Shown: piece after piece, positions 34,690-46,283 of the stretch | Layout: each line of letters opens with the position of its first letter | Numbering within the stretch: the stretch's first letter is position 1 | DNA from: Prunus persica | Taxonomy: Eukaryota; Streptophyta; Magnoliopsida; Rosales; Rosaceae | NCBI RefSeq assembly: GCF_000346465.2 | Contig: NC_034016.1 | Span: 9,004,027 to 9,068,026 of the forward strand | Direction of reading: 5' to 3' | DNA: 64,000 nucleotides | Program-made: the position numbers and the translations under genes | The notes under the pieces: generated by a model | The model's database searches: none | What the model was told of the DNA's origin: nothing | Seen by the model: the letters and a program-made list of their open reading frames with translations, nothing else

Positions 34690-36181
34690 AGTCATTGTAA
34701 CCAATGATTTTTAATTTTTCTGCCTTGAATCTCCTAATGAAGTCACGCAGTGAGTCATTAGTCTTTTTCTTGATGTTGAAGAGGTAATCAAAGTACTTCT
34801 TGATGGTTCGATAGGAGGAATATAACTTTTGTAGACAAGGGAAAGTTCCCCAAAGTTGTTGATATATATCGACTATAGAACCAAGGTGTGGAACCAATCT
34901 TGAATTTCCCCTGCAGGGTCATGGAAAAGACCTTGCACATGAGCAAATCATCGTTCTTGTGTAGCGCCATTACACTTCTACAATGCTTACTCTCGGGATT
35001 GGAATCCCTTTTGAATTAAGTGAAAGACATGGTGTTGAATCTTCTTTGATGAGGCGCCTGCTCGATCTCGTCTGAAAAGTGTGAAGTATTCACTTGGGCT
35101 ACCTCCTTGCCAAAAATTTCTTCTCAATCTCCTTTAACCTTCAGGTTTTTTAGCTTCTCGCTAACCAGCAGTTCCAAGTCACTAGCATCTAGAGGCCGGG
35201 GTCTCTTTTGAATTGATGACGTTGGAGCCTGGCTGTCGACTTAGTTGATTCAAGAGGTTGCTAATCACGGCAGACCTGATGGAGAGAGTTGGTTTACTAG
35301 ACTTACAAGTGGTTTGCAAGATCCAACTTATCAGTAGATTGGTAAGGTGCTGCTGGTGTCATCCTCGACAGTAATCATGCTGAGGTGGAGCTTTGTGTGG
35401 GCCTAGCCTCGAATGGACATGTACACGGGCCCAATTGGGAGCGGACATCAAATTGTGGCCTAAGTCTTAAGTGCACATCAATTCGTAGGTTGAACATTCC
35501 TAGTTGGAGCCCATGGGCTCAATCTAAAGAGGATGCTTCTTGAGGAAATCCCTCCATTTCGTGCACGTGTTTCATCACTAGCTTGTGATGGAGATCTATG
35601 TCGACAAAAAGGGTTCCTTATGTCTTGAACGACTACTCGATTCAGCATCATTCGCGGGCTCATATCAGTGGTGGAGTGACTCGTCATGTGGCCTCCTTTC
35701 TTCATTTGTGGATTTGAAGATAAATCCCTGCATAGTGTGAATTTGTGTGAGCAATTGGTCCACCAATTTGGTTTGGTATTCCAATCTATTCATCAAATTT
35801 GCCACTTTATGTACCAAAGTCCTCTGCTGATTTAGGATCATCGATGGCCCTTGGAAATTCACGAGCCGCAGCGATAACGAGAGTGCGTTTAGGTCACACA
35901 GGTGAGATTTCCTCCTTCATTTGGTGCGCATCAAGAGCGGGTAGATTTTCTCTTGATGACTGATCCGACACTTGTTTGCTGGCAGTGGTCCTTGTTCCTA
36001 TCATGGTGAACTCAAGAACACAAGAGTGTTCTACAAAGTGGCTATAAGTGACCTGCAAAATAGTCAAATGTGATGGAAGAACACCTGTGTGGTGCCTGCC
36101 AAGAGGCCTCCGATTCCTAAGCCAGATGGTGCTTGCAGTGTTTGAAAGGAGTTTGCACCCGATTATGAGTTTTGAATCCAA
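34690..36181 (-). pseudogene. Ty3/gypsy gag, first part
   Basis: The minus strand contains the gag-domain signature SLRDFIRRFKAEKLKIIGYND preceded by a DYLFNIKKK stretch. Upstream are N-terminal segments at 35665-35862 (with a Gln-rich VDQLLTQIHTMQ helix) and 35894-36181. Several frameshifts and stops break it. The domain would form the capsid in an active element. The minus orientation places its 5' LTR and primer-binding site to the right of 36181. The reading breaks off at 34690 where the 3.6-kb insertion starts. Confidence 0.78.
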
Positions 36182-38513
36182 GTTGATCGAGTTCAGTTGA
36201 AGTTAAGTTACCATGTTTGACTAGCGACAAGGCTTATATAAAGGCCGAAATATCCAAGTTGTTTTCAATTGAAGATGACAGGTGGCAAGTTGGGAGCCAT
36301 TGTATGCCAGAACTCCTCAAGTTGTGGCGAAGATCATGGGATTATGGCAGTTAGAGCACAACAACACTATACTAGTTTATAGGATAGTTGTTATGATCCA
36401 TTCCTAGATTTCCTATGAACTCGTGGGCTTATGGGAGCTATGAGGGCGATGCTCAACAGAAGATGACTGGGCTTTGTTGAGTTGATGAATGACCGTTGCA
36501 TGCCTTAGGCCTTTGAGTGTGCGCCTTTGGGGACTTGACTAACGCCCAACCTTTTGAGCCAATGTGTTGGGCCAAATACAACTTATTATGGTCGATTGGC
36601 TACTGTGGAGCCCAGGGGCTTATGTCATCAGGTGCCAGGCCTGGGTTTGTGATAGATATATGCCCTAAAAGTCAATATAAAAGTTGAAAAACTTTAAGGA
36701 TGTAATATAATTAATACAATCAAAGGGGCATGAATGTTACTTTAAGATACATAATGTACACAAAGTAACAAGTCCATGGCTAAAGATATAAATGGAAAGC
36801 AATCTAAAGAAGTTAGATTCACGAGACCTTTCTGTCATAGGAATATCGCATCTGAAACTGTTCATAGTCATAGGATCACCAATTGGAAAATAGTGATCCA
36901 AAAAGATTGGTGCACACTATGTCTGCTCAATTGGGAGGATGACTAGTCTAAAGTCATTCGTGTGGAGACACTGAGATAAGTTTATAGGTGCTCTATAGAG
37001 ACGGAGTTCATTGAATGCGATCAACTCAAGAATTCCTGTATGAAAGTTTTACTCACAAGTGTCAAACAAAGAATTCTAAGTTATGATAATGAAAATTAGT
37101 CCTCATACCTGAGACATTATAGTTGTCTTATGTATGAGTTGTTTTGTTTTTTAGGACTCTATATAGTCGTATCAAAAGGATGTGACTTACAGGTGTTCCG
37201 CAGGATACTTAGCATATGCACAGAGGCATGTGAATGTACAACAAGGTATCTCTACTCTTAGTAGGAAGATAGAGTACTCTAAAGATATGATTCGTTGAAT
37301 CTTTGGCCAAAGTATAGGATGGGAATTGAAACAAGAAAGTTTGCAATTGCATCTAAGTGAATCATATAACCTGGAGATGTCATGTTAGGGATTTGACATG
37401 AGTTAACCATATCCCAACAACATGACATACAGTATTGTGTTAGAGAATGACCAAATTGCAATACAATCATAAACTGACTAGGTTCTCTAAATGAATTCTA
37501 GTTAGCTTGGGTAGTCATGACATACTGCTAGGTGTCACTCATGGTTTGTGGAAACCCAGTAAGGACTAATTACAATTAGCCTTCGCCAAAAAGGATAATT
37601 GTATAGAGGGATACAATTCACATTCAATTAAAAGGAAAACATCCTTACCCATGGCCTCGCTAATTAAAACCTATAAGATCGCACACCGAAAAGGTATGGA
37701 TCGAGAATTTAAAAGAGAATAAATGATTTTGTGTCTTGGTCAAAGTCAAAGTCAAAGTCAAAGTCAAAGTCAAAGGTCAAACTGTTGATCCTAGACTTGA
37801 CATGGTCAACTAAGATTGATCGAGACCAACACTTGCCAGACAAGAAAGTGAGTGGCTTAATTTATTATGTCATTAAACTAATTGAATTAATTAGATTAAT
37901 TTAATTATCCAATTAAAGTTATGGACCCTTAGTTAGGGTCCCATGTGACTTAGAAGTTTATGGAAATGGACCTTATATACTTAAGCAAGGTGTGGCACAT
38001 TATGGGATTAATGTGGTAAGCCAAAGTAGCACAAAAAGGCCAAGGAAAGGGAGTGTGCGGCACATGGGGTCACTAAGGCACATGTGTATGACAATATGTC
38101 TATATTCATAACCATAGTACCATACCTCCTTAGAGTTTTCAAGTTAGTCATTTTGGAAGGGAGGAAACATCAAACCTCTCTCTCAAGACTCCCTTGGCTG
38201 GCCACCTAGAGGAAGAGGAGGCTAGCACCCATCTCCTCCTCAAGGTTCCTTATTCTCCTATTTTCCTTCATCCTTGGTGAAGATTCTTTGGGGAGGCACA
38301 ACTCTATTATGTCTATTTGGAGAGCAAAGTGGAGACTCAACATCTATGAGACCAATCCATCTACTTGAACACCATAATTGATTTCAAGATTCACTCCAAG
38401 GGTATGTCCTCTCCCCTCTTTGATATTAGATATTAGTGTCAATGATGCAATTTTCATAAACCTATAAAGATTGAGACTTAAGATGACACTTGTATGAATC
38501 TCTAGCTATTCTC
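36182..38513. other. LTR-like and other repeat DNA
   Basis: 36182-36645 is probably the leader/LTR of the minus-strand gypsy element. From about 36649 (TGATAGATATATGCCC) a different non-coding repeat begins, LTR-like in style with AT-rich sequence and a purine/pyrimidine mix. It includes a (GTCAAA)n array at 37738-37778. Neither has matched ends. No gene is seen. Confidence 0.45.
37738..37778. repeat. (GTCAAA)n tandem array
   Basis: About six perfect copies of the hexamer AAAGTC/GTCAAA followed by a shortened unit. It is not a telomere repeat (plant TTTAGGG) and looks like a local expansion. Confidence 0.95.
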
Positions 38514-38563
38514 TTGCTTCTGCTTTTATTTAAGTTGCATATCTTAAATAAAAGCAGAAGCAA
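38514..38563. repeat. Perfect 21-bp inverted repeat (hairpin)
   Basis: The arms 38514-38534 and 38543-38563 are perfect inverted copies (TTGCTTCTGCTTTTATTTAA plus one base) around the 8-base loop TTGCATAT. No mismatch is present, so it is young or constrained. No U tract or gene is attached. Confidence 0.95.
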
Positions 38564-38879
38564 TAATTCCCTTCAGCTTGGGCTTTGTTGGTCGGCATAG
38601 GTCGTAGTGATCTGCTAGGGCATATGTGCCCTTTGAATTTCCCCCTCATTTTTTTAAGGGCATTCTAGTCATATTTGGTGTTGATAGTCCACATGGTGTG
38701 CTTTGGGTTGAGGTGATGTTAAGGCCTATTGTTTTGCAACACCGACTGCTTGTCAAGAATTCACATTGACATCTTCTTTGTCGAGTATAAAGGTAGAAGG
38801 AGGAATAGTTGAGGTTGTTCTTATTCTTACACATGGTGGCCGATGAGGCTTTGAAGTTTCCTAAGACTTCTAGTGCTTC

Positions 38880-39715
38880 CACTGGCGGATCCAAAAAAAT
38901 TTCAAGGAGGGGGCAATATTTAACAAACTAATTGATCATAGTTTATATAGTATATAAATTCATGTCAGTTAAACAATTAGTCTACCAAAATTCATATCAA
39001 ATCATCAATTAATCTAATCAAAATCAAGGTCAATTAATCCAACAAAAATGCATATCAAATTATTAATTAAACAAACAATCATAACTGATTCTTCCTCGAG
39101 TTGTTCGCGTAGTCACTTTCTTCTCGAGTTTGCTATTGATCATACGACTACAGGGGGAGCCAAAAAAAATGAGAATAAGAAAAAAGAAACAAGAAGTCAA
39201 CAACATATTGATCAACCACTTAGACAACAACATATTGATTTTGGTTCGAGAATATATAATATAAAAGACTTTCAACATAAGTCAAACTAAAACCAAGAAA
39301 CCTGGTTTAGTTTCTTCGCTGTGCATGTTTCCTTTTCTTTCTTTCTTTTTTTTCTGCGTTTTGGCCAGGAAATTTTAAAAACAAATAGGCTAAAGTCAAA
39401 CTAAAACCAAGAAGCCTGGTTTAGTTTCTTCGCTGTGCACGTTTCCCTTTCTTTTTTTCTTTTTCTTTTTTTTTTTTAAATTTATTCAGCCTGGTCCAAA
39501 ATGTTAGTTTTGGCCAGGAAATTTTAAAAACAAATAGGCGCAGCCTGCTGCATAGCGTTGCGCAACAAACACAAAGCCTCTTTGAGGCAATACATGAAGC
39601 ACATGGTGGGCGCACCAACGGAGCTGCGGAGGGGCATATTTCTTCATCTACAATGGCTTTTCCGAAGAGGGGAGGTGCAGGTACACCTCCTTGTGCCTCT
39701 GTAGATCCGCCAGTG
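38880..39715. mobile_element. TIR element with CACTGGCGGATC ends
   Basis: The 12-bp inverted termini CACTGGCGGATC/GATCCGCCAGTG are perfect. The length is 836 bp and no transposase is present. The 8-bp flanks AGTGCTTC and GTTGCATC agree at 5 of 8, which allows a decayed hAT duplication. The CACTG start recalls CACTA elements, but a 3-bp duplication is not evident. It contains a tandem duplication at 39281-39539. Confidence 0.7.
39281..39539. repeat. Tandem duplication inside the TIR element
   Basis: Unit 39281-39391 and unit 39395-39539 both run from GTCAAACTAAAACCAAGAA through CCTGGTTTAGTTTCTTCG and a CTTT tract to GGCCAGGAAATTTT and ACAAATAGGC. The second copy has about 30 extra bases after the pyrimidine tract. 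Confidence 0.92.
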
Positions 39716-40150
39716 GTTGCATCCAGGTTCATTTATCTCTATACTGATGGGAGATTGGACGAACAACACCAACATATCTAGGATCCTCAGTGTTAACATG
39801 TCAAACCTCATGTTCAAAGTACTAGTCACCGAGGACCAAAAGCTTAAGGATACGGCCAACAATGATCGATCCATCAGGACCGGCCTCTCAAAGAGTTTAT
39901 CCACCCTCGACACCCATTTATCCCATTCTGCAGTCTAGGTACTCCTTCCTCGACAACCATTTATCCTAATCCTTGTAGTCATCGTCGAAAAAGGCAGACT
40001 CATCCACCAGCTTGGCCTTCAGATGAGCGGCCATTCGAGGCAATAATGGTAGAAAGGCATGTTTATGCATCTAAAGCCCACTAGTTGGGGCATTACATTC
40101 GAGGAACACAAAACTTGTGCCGAGTCCATTCCCAGAAATACATTCGCTTG
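39716..40150. other. Unassigned DNA between two TIR elements
   Basis: An open stretch at 39717-39938 has no domain. The phrase style (CATTCGAGGCAATAATGG) resembles retrotransposon leader DNA, but nothing firm can be assigned. Confidence 0.35.
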
Positions 40151-40153
40151 TTA

Positions 40154-40822
40154 GACCATCTCCAATCATTTTGGGGCTAAACTTAAATTTTCACCCTCCA
40201 AAATATAACTATTCATGTATTTTTAGGACTCAAATGGTTTTTCCCTCCAACCTAGCGGACTCATAATTTGAGTCCGCAACTTTAGTACATTGTTTAAGAA
40301 TAGTTAACCCCTTTTTTTGTCATTTATTTTTCTTGACATTATATTTGTTTCAATATTCATGATTTAATTTTCTGAAGATTTTAACCTAAAAAAATTCAAA
40401 ATCCAAAACATAATATAATTTCACTAAAAAAAGCAAGTACAACAAAATAAAAAGGGGGGAAAAAAAAGAAAAAAAGAAAAGAAGCAAGCACAACAACTTT
40501 ATTTTTTTATTTTTTTATTTTTTGTCGAAAAGCATAGCAACTTTAAATGGATTATATAACTGTTGCAATTTTTTTTTTGTTTTTTAATAATTCCAATGGA
40601 TCCAATGGCTCTCTTTCATTGTTGCAATGTGGGGCCCGTTCTCTTTGACTTTCGGTGAGTTGGGCGCCACAAAAATTACTATTCTAGGCAATATTTGGAC
40701 GGGTATTCCACCTAAGATTCTGCCTCAGCCAGAATTCCACCCGCCCAAATACAAGGGTTAGAGACGGATTTTGGGCTCAAAACTCATATTTTGACATTCC
40801 ACCTCTTGGGTTGGAGATGGTC
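40154..40822. mobile_element. Tourist-like TIR element, 669 bp
   Basis: The ends GACCATCTCCAA and TTGGAGATGGTC are a perfect 12-bp inverted pair, flanked by TTA at 40151-40153 and 40823-40825, as expected for PIF/Harbinger-type MITEs. The inside is AT-rich and non-coding. Confidence 0.85.
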
Positions 40823-40825
40823 TTA

Positions 40826-41984
40826 ATTCTTTTCGTTGAGGCTCGGCGAAGAACTTCTCTCGGTCGAAGGATTTGGAAATGAGGGGCAATGTTTATGCTA
40901 GAAATTTTCCGCAAAGGACCCCACTAGAATTGATGACATGGCATTGGCCCATTAGAGCCACAGGTCATGGCCCAGATTGTAAACACCAAGTCTAGGGCCG
41001 AAATGAGAATGGTCGAGTTTTGAAACCCACGGCCGGCCTCGGTCCGAGAGAGAACTTCAACCCAAACAATCAAATAGCCTACGATTGTGGGCCTAAAGCT
41101 CGGCTCATATATAAAGGTTAGGCCCAACATTTGTAGATTGGCCCAATGCCAGGCCCATTTGATGTGAAATCCAAAATGATCGTGGGCCATATGCTCGACC
41201 CAAATGTTAAGGCCACGGCCGAACAAGGAGTGCCAGTCATTGTTAGAAGCACTTATCCATTGTTTTTGGAGGCGCGCCAACATGAAGGGAATGTCGGGAG
41301 ATGTTCCCTAAAAAGTCGAGCTGGTCGATGACTTAAAGCTTCTGAAGTCATGGATTGGCAAGGTAATCAAGGTCCACATGTGCATCTTAGGACTTGTGCC
41401 TAAGGGTGACTCTGAAAGTGACTTAGAGCGGCTGCTTCTTCTCCAAATCTATTCCTATAAATATTAGACCCTCATCAACGGGTCAAGGGTTCAACACCAA
41501 AACCAAAATCCTCTAACGAGCAAACCCTTTATCTTTTATCATGTTGTATCCTAGATTTTTATGTTTTTTTTAGAAGTAGGAGTAACTCTCATTAGTGAAA
41601 TCCTAGAAATTGTTCTGGGTAAGTAGGCAATCCCCATTTGTTCCATCCATTCAATATATCAGCAAGATCTTTGTTTTCAAAGATCACTCTTGAGCACTAT
41701 CCAATCCATCCAGATTCCTCCAAATACCCACATTTCTTGAGAAGTTTTTGATAGTCTTCACCATTCCAATGGCCTTGTAGTTCAGGCAATGAAACTAAGA
41801 CCGAGAATTGTTCCTCTCTCGACCACCGTCACATGAAATAGAAGTAAAGATTCAACATTTCATCTATCCACCACTGACCATCCACAATTTATTCGAAGAG
41901 CCATCCATGTTGGCGCGCCCAAACATTACACACTTCTAAAGCAGGATGCCTATGTTACCCAAATCTGCTCGGCTCATTTGATAC
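40826..41984. other. Unassigned repeat DNA
   Basis: Contains open stretches on both strands around 40924-41331 without a domain. A 14-bp inverted pair GGCGCGCCAACATG (41271-41284) and CATGTTGGCGCGCC (41906-41919) encloses about 620 bp. Confidence 0.4.
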
Positions 41985-43430
41985 GTGACTGAAAATATTT
42001 TGAGGTCAACAATACAAGGAAGTGCAATGAGAAAAACAAGATTGCAAGGTAAAAAGCACACATCATTGCGCAAGGTTTTTCACAATGGCTTGGGATTGAT
42101 TGTGAGGAAACATACTCTCCCATAATGGACGCAATTACGTTTCGTTACATAATAAGTTTGGCAGTTTTAGAAAAACTTGACATGATACTTATTGATGTCA
42201 TTACAGCATATCTGTATGTAGAGTTGGATACAAATATAACTATCAGAGTCTTAGAAGGACTTACGTTGACTGAAACAACTAACAATAAACCACGAGGCAT
42301 GTTCTCAATCTGGAAGAATGTAGTACAATCGTCTCTGTAAATATTTACTCTTTGAAGGGTTTACAAATAATCCTATTTGCCCCTGCGTGTTTATTAAGAA
42401 ATCAAAGTTTGAATTTGCGATAGTGGCAATATATGTCGATGACAACTAGTCGTCAATCCTAAAGAGCTTCAAAAGACTGTCGAATATCTAAAACATGAAT
42501 TTGAGATGAAAGACCTTGGGAAGATAATATTTTGTTGTGGCATGTAGACTAAGCATAGTGTTAGTGGGATTTTTCTCCATCAATCAGATTATACTAAAAA
42601 AAATATTTATTGAAGTGATTTGGCATGGATAAAGCTTATATGCTTAGCACCCCAATGGTCGTTTGGTCTCTTCACACTAAGAAAGATCCATATCGCCCAA
42701 AAGATCATAAAATGATCCTTGGTCCATAAGTACCATATCTTAGTGCTATAAGTGCGTTATTGTACTAGCACAATGTGCCAGACCAGACATAGCATTTTTA
42801 GGAAATCTATTAGCCATCAAAAACATTCTATGATATCTTTGTGGAACAAGAATCATGAGCTTATTTTATTCCAATGAATCTACCAATGCCCCTAGTGTTG
42901 TAGGATATGGTGATGCAGGATACCTTTCTGATCCACATAAAGGTTACTCACAAACTAGTCATGTGTTTACTTATGGAGGACAACATTCTCATGGCACTCA
43001 ACGAAATAAACATTGGTTGCTACATCTTCAAATCACTAAGAAATACTTGGCCTCCATGAAGCTAGTCGTGAATATGTTTAGTTATGATCAGTGATCTATC
43101 ACATTCAGAGCACATGTGCCTTACCCATCACATTTGGAGCACATGTGCCCTACCCTTAGCAATAAACACTACAATCATCATGTATGAAGACAATGCAGCT
43201 TGCATTGATCATATCAAAGGAGGATACATCAAGGGTGACAAAACTAAACACATATCACCAAAATTCTTCTACACACATGAGCTTCAGAAGAGTCAAGAAA
43301 TCGAAGTTGGACAAATATGTTCAAACGATAATCTGGCAGATCTATTCACCAAATCCCTGCAAAAGTGTACATTTCAAAAGCTAGTGCATAGTATGAGATT
43401 ACGTCGACTCTGTAAGAAATTGAATTGAAG
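41985..43430 (+). pseudogene. Ty1/copia reverse transcriptase and RNase H remnant
   Basis: Plus frames give an in-order copia pol: a VAQGFSQ-like start near 42070, then ETYSPIMDAITFRYIISLAV, DVITAYLYVELD and GLTLTET. A degraded YVDD region follows near 42435 (the box itself is interrupted). Then come KDLGK, YLSAI and DIAFLG, GLFYSNES, VVGYGDAGYLSDP and the RNase H part MYEDNAACIDHIKGG, KTKHISPKFFYTHELQ and NDNLADLFTKSLQKC. Many frameshifts and stops show that it is inactive. The TGA at about 43426 is followed by a leader to the polypurine tract and the LTR at 43712. Confidence 0.9.
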
Positions 43431-43711
43431 ATTGCATAAATTAAGGGGAGATATCCATCAGGTGAGCATTCAAGAGTTCTCTAACACAGGACATATACGT
43501 GTTGGACTCTTTTTCTTTTGACTATGATTTTTCCCACTTGATTTTTCCTAGTAAGGTTTTGACAAGGCAACATAAGCGCATTCAAGCTACATCAATGTCC
43601 TAAACAAACTTGTACTTTTTTTCCTTCGCTTAGGTTTTTTCTCACTTAGTTTTTTCTAGCAAAGTTTGAATGAGACACCTAATTAGCAATTTGCAGGCAT
43701 TCAAAGAGGAG

Positions 43712-44040
43712 TGTTAGAAAAGAGTTGATGCCGCAAAGGTAGAGCTTTTGTGCATGCCATAGTATATTGATTTAAGTGCAATAGTATATTGATGTAAGTG
43801 CAATTGTAATCTCGGTGGGTGAAATGTTTTCACTTCCATTTCTTCCGCAAATCATTAACTGTTTTGTTCTTGTAAGCCCATTATATTAGGGTATTCTTGT
43901 AGCTTTGTAAAACACCCTCTGATCATAATAAAATATCAAACTAAGAGAGATATATTCCTAAGAACAAAGAAATTCTAAGAGAGTTCCATCGGTGTAGTGA
44001 CGAGCAATTTCAACTCCACTATCATTCTTTGTGGTACTCT
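43712..44040 (+). mobile_element. Ty1/copia 3' LTR (end approximate)
   Basis: Follows AAAGAGGAG (a polypurine tract) and starts TGTTAGAAAAGAG. It holds the transcript-end style sequence TTGTAAGCCC...TTGTAGC and an ATAATAAAATATC element. The 3' end was not fixed. It belongs with the pol remnant just upstream, and the 5' half of this element is absent. Confidence 0.6.
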
Positions 44041-44322
44041 CAAACTATGTTTATTTTTTTGACATTTAAATAGTTGTTCTCAATGTGCTTATCATCTTCC
44101 ATTGAAGCCCTTAAAGCTTATTTGAGGACACTGTCGAATCTAATCCGCATTTCAATCTAAGAATCTAAATTGTGTATTTTTCAAAAATTAGACAAACGGT
44201 AAGTCATCAATGTTTCAAAATAAAAACTACCATTTAATCAAATGGTTATATGTTCTCAAATTTAGGTTTTTTTTTTTCGACAAAAATGATTTCGAAGGTA
44301 AAATAAGAAAGGGCTTTGGATT

Positions 44323-44866
44323 TGTTGTAAAAGAATAAACATGTGGAGCCCACTAACTATTCATTACTATTAATTACTATTCATTTGGAGACTTTTGGTA
44401 GAGTTTGTCTGTCACGGGTGAATAGTGAATAGTGATGAATAGTGATTATTTCAGCCTATAAATAAGAAGAGAAACGGAAAGAGAAGAGAAGAAAAAGAAA
44501 AGGAAAGAAGGAAAGAAAAAAGAAAAGGAAAGAAGGAAAGAGAGAAGAAAAGGAAAGGAGGAAAGAGAGAAGAAAAGGAAAGAAGGAAAGAGAAGAGGAA
44601 AGGGAAAGGAGGAAAGAAAAGAGGAAAGAGAGTCAGGCAGAGAAGAGGAAGAGAAGGAAGAAATAGGGTGAGTGAGCAGAGAGAAAATTCAGTGAGCCTT
44701 ACATATTGTAAACTCTAAAGTTGTAGCCCTATTATTTTACATAGTGGAAAAGTTACTACTGCTGTTCTCCGGGGACGTAGGCATAGCCGAACCTCGTTAA
44801 ATACTGTGTCTTATCTACTTTACGTGCAGCTCAATATTCGCACATATTCCAGGTTATTTTATAACA
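44323..44866 (+). repeat. 5' LTR of the 6.8-kb element
   Basis: A TATA-like CCTATAAATAAGAAG lies at about 44455-44469 and is followed by a purine-only tract of GAAAGGAAAG-type units (44466-44660), which would be the start of the transcript. The copy at the 3' end is shorter in this tract by one 8-base unit. Confidence 0.95.
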
Positions 44867-45175
44867 CGTTATCAGCACGAGAAGCTCTCAGGTATAATTT
44901 TTGTGCTGCACTATTATTTGTACTACTAACCATTATGTTGATGTAAAGAAGAAAAGACAACGCATCTAGCTTTCCACTAATATATATATTATATATATGA
45001 AAAGTTGATGGTAATATAATATACTATATTTATCTGCTTTTCTATTACTAACCATTAACAAAAATGGACCCTTGGTAATACTAAACATATTATCAGTGGG
45101 AGACCGTTACTAATACTAACACTTTCCTTATCTTGTTCAGTGGTGGTTTTTATTCCCACATTTATTTTATTTACT

Positions 45176-45694
45176 GTATGGTGTAGGTTTATTACCCATA
45201 CAACAGTATTTATTTAAAAGGGTGGTGCGGGTTTATCGCCCACGCCTTTGCTTTTATTTAAATGTATGGAGCAGAATTAGTGCCCATACAAGCACGTTTA
45301 CTTTATCGCAAATTTACTTTTACTTAAAGTATTATTTATGGTATGGTGTAGGTTTATTACCCATACGGCAATATTTATTTAAAAGGGTGGTGCGGGTTTA
45401 TCGCCCACGCCTTTGCTTTTATTTAAATGTATGGAGCAGAATTAGTGCCCATACAAGCACGTTTACTTTACCGCACATTTAATTTTATTTAAGGTATGGT
45501 GCTGGATTAACGTCCATACAGCAAGCTATTTAATTTATTTAAGGTATGGTGCGGGATTAACGTCCATACATCAAGCAATTTAATTTATGAATTTAATTTA
45601 CTGCACATTTACATTTATTTAAAAGGGTGGTGCGGGTTTATCGTCCACGCCTTTACTTTTATTTAAATGTATGGTGCGGGTTTATCGTCCATAC
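45176..45694 (+). repeat. Array of ten short hairpins in the element leader
   Basis: Ten units of about 26 bp each have the form GTATGG-N14-CCATAC or GGGTGG-N13/14-CCACGCC. They lie at 45176, 45220, 45264, 45341, 45385, 45429, 45494, 45544, 45625 and 45669 (start positions). Loops keep a GCGGGTTTATCG- or GGATTAACG-like core. The first six form two copies of a 165-bp block (three hairpins each, starts 45176 and 45341). The apparent peptide repeats on plus are products of this array. The position just after the primer-binding site suggests an RNA-structure role such as packaging or dimerisation, which is inference. Confidence 0.88.
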
Positions 45695-45967
45695 CAGTAA
45701 TTTATTTACCAGCAATTTATTTTATGGATTAATTGTGCTGTATGATGAGTTTTTTTACAGTATGCAGATCAGGACTAGAAGTTCCTTGATCCTCATCATA
45801 CAATTACATCAGGACTTGAAGATCCTTGATGATGATATTAATATGAGAGCTGGCAGTCTCTTCGGTACTGTATTTGTAAACATGTAATCGGACTTAAGGG
45901 TCCTTGATCCCTGACATGTAAATAAGGACCTAGAGTTCATTAATGATGTAACAGTACCGTATTGGTT

Positions 45968-46283
45968 CATAGTGCCGTACACATTGATGATAACTGTACT
46001 GGCAGATGAATAGATACGTATTCATGACTTGATGAATAGTACTATTCACATGAATAGTGACGTATGTATAAATATGAACCATTTTGGGTAAACCGTCATT
46101 ATATACAAAAGGGAACCTGCAGTTTCATAGTGCCGTACACATTGATGATAACTGTACTGGCAGATGAATAGATACGTATTCATGACTTGATGAATAGTAC
46201 TATTCACATGAATAGTGACGTATGCATAAATATGAACCATTTTGGGTAAACCGTCACTATATACAAAAGGGAACCTGCAGTTC
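45968..46283. repeat. 158-bp tandem duplication
   Basis: CATAGTGCCGTACACATTG at 45968 recurs at 46126, and the copies are nearly identical throughout (two visible substitutions). Each contains GAATAGTACTATTCACATGAATAGTG, itself a palindrome-rich run of short TGAATAGT words also present in the LTRs. Confidence 0.95.

Noticed and set aside
37738..37778. Interstitial telomere repeat
   Set aside because: The unit is GTCAAA, not the plant TTTAGGG or its complement.
45176..45694. CRISPR-like repeat array
   Set aside because: The spacing is regular and the repeats are palindromic, but this is plant nuclear DNA within an LTR element, the intervening sequences are themselves repeated, and no cas gene exists here.
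45222..45887. Repeated 86-codon frames with RVYRPRL-type peptides
   Set aside because: Direct products of the hairpin/tandem array. The frame is not kept through the array, and nothing like it is known to me as a protein.
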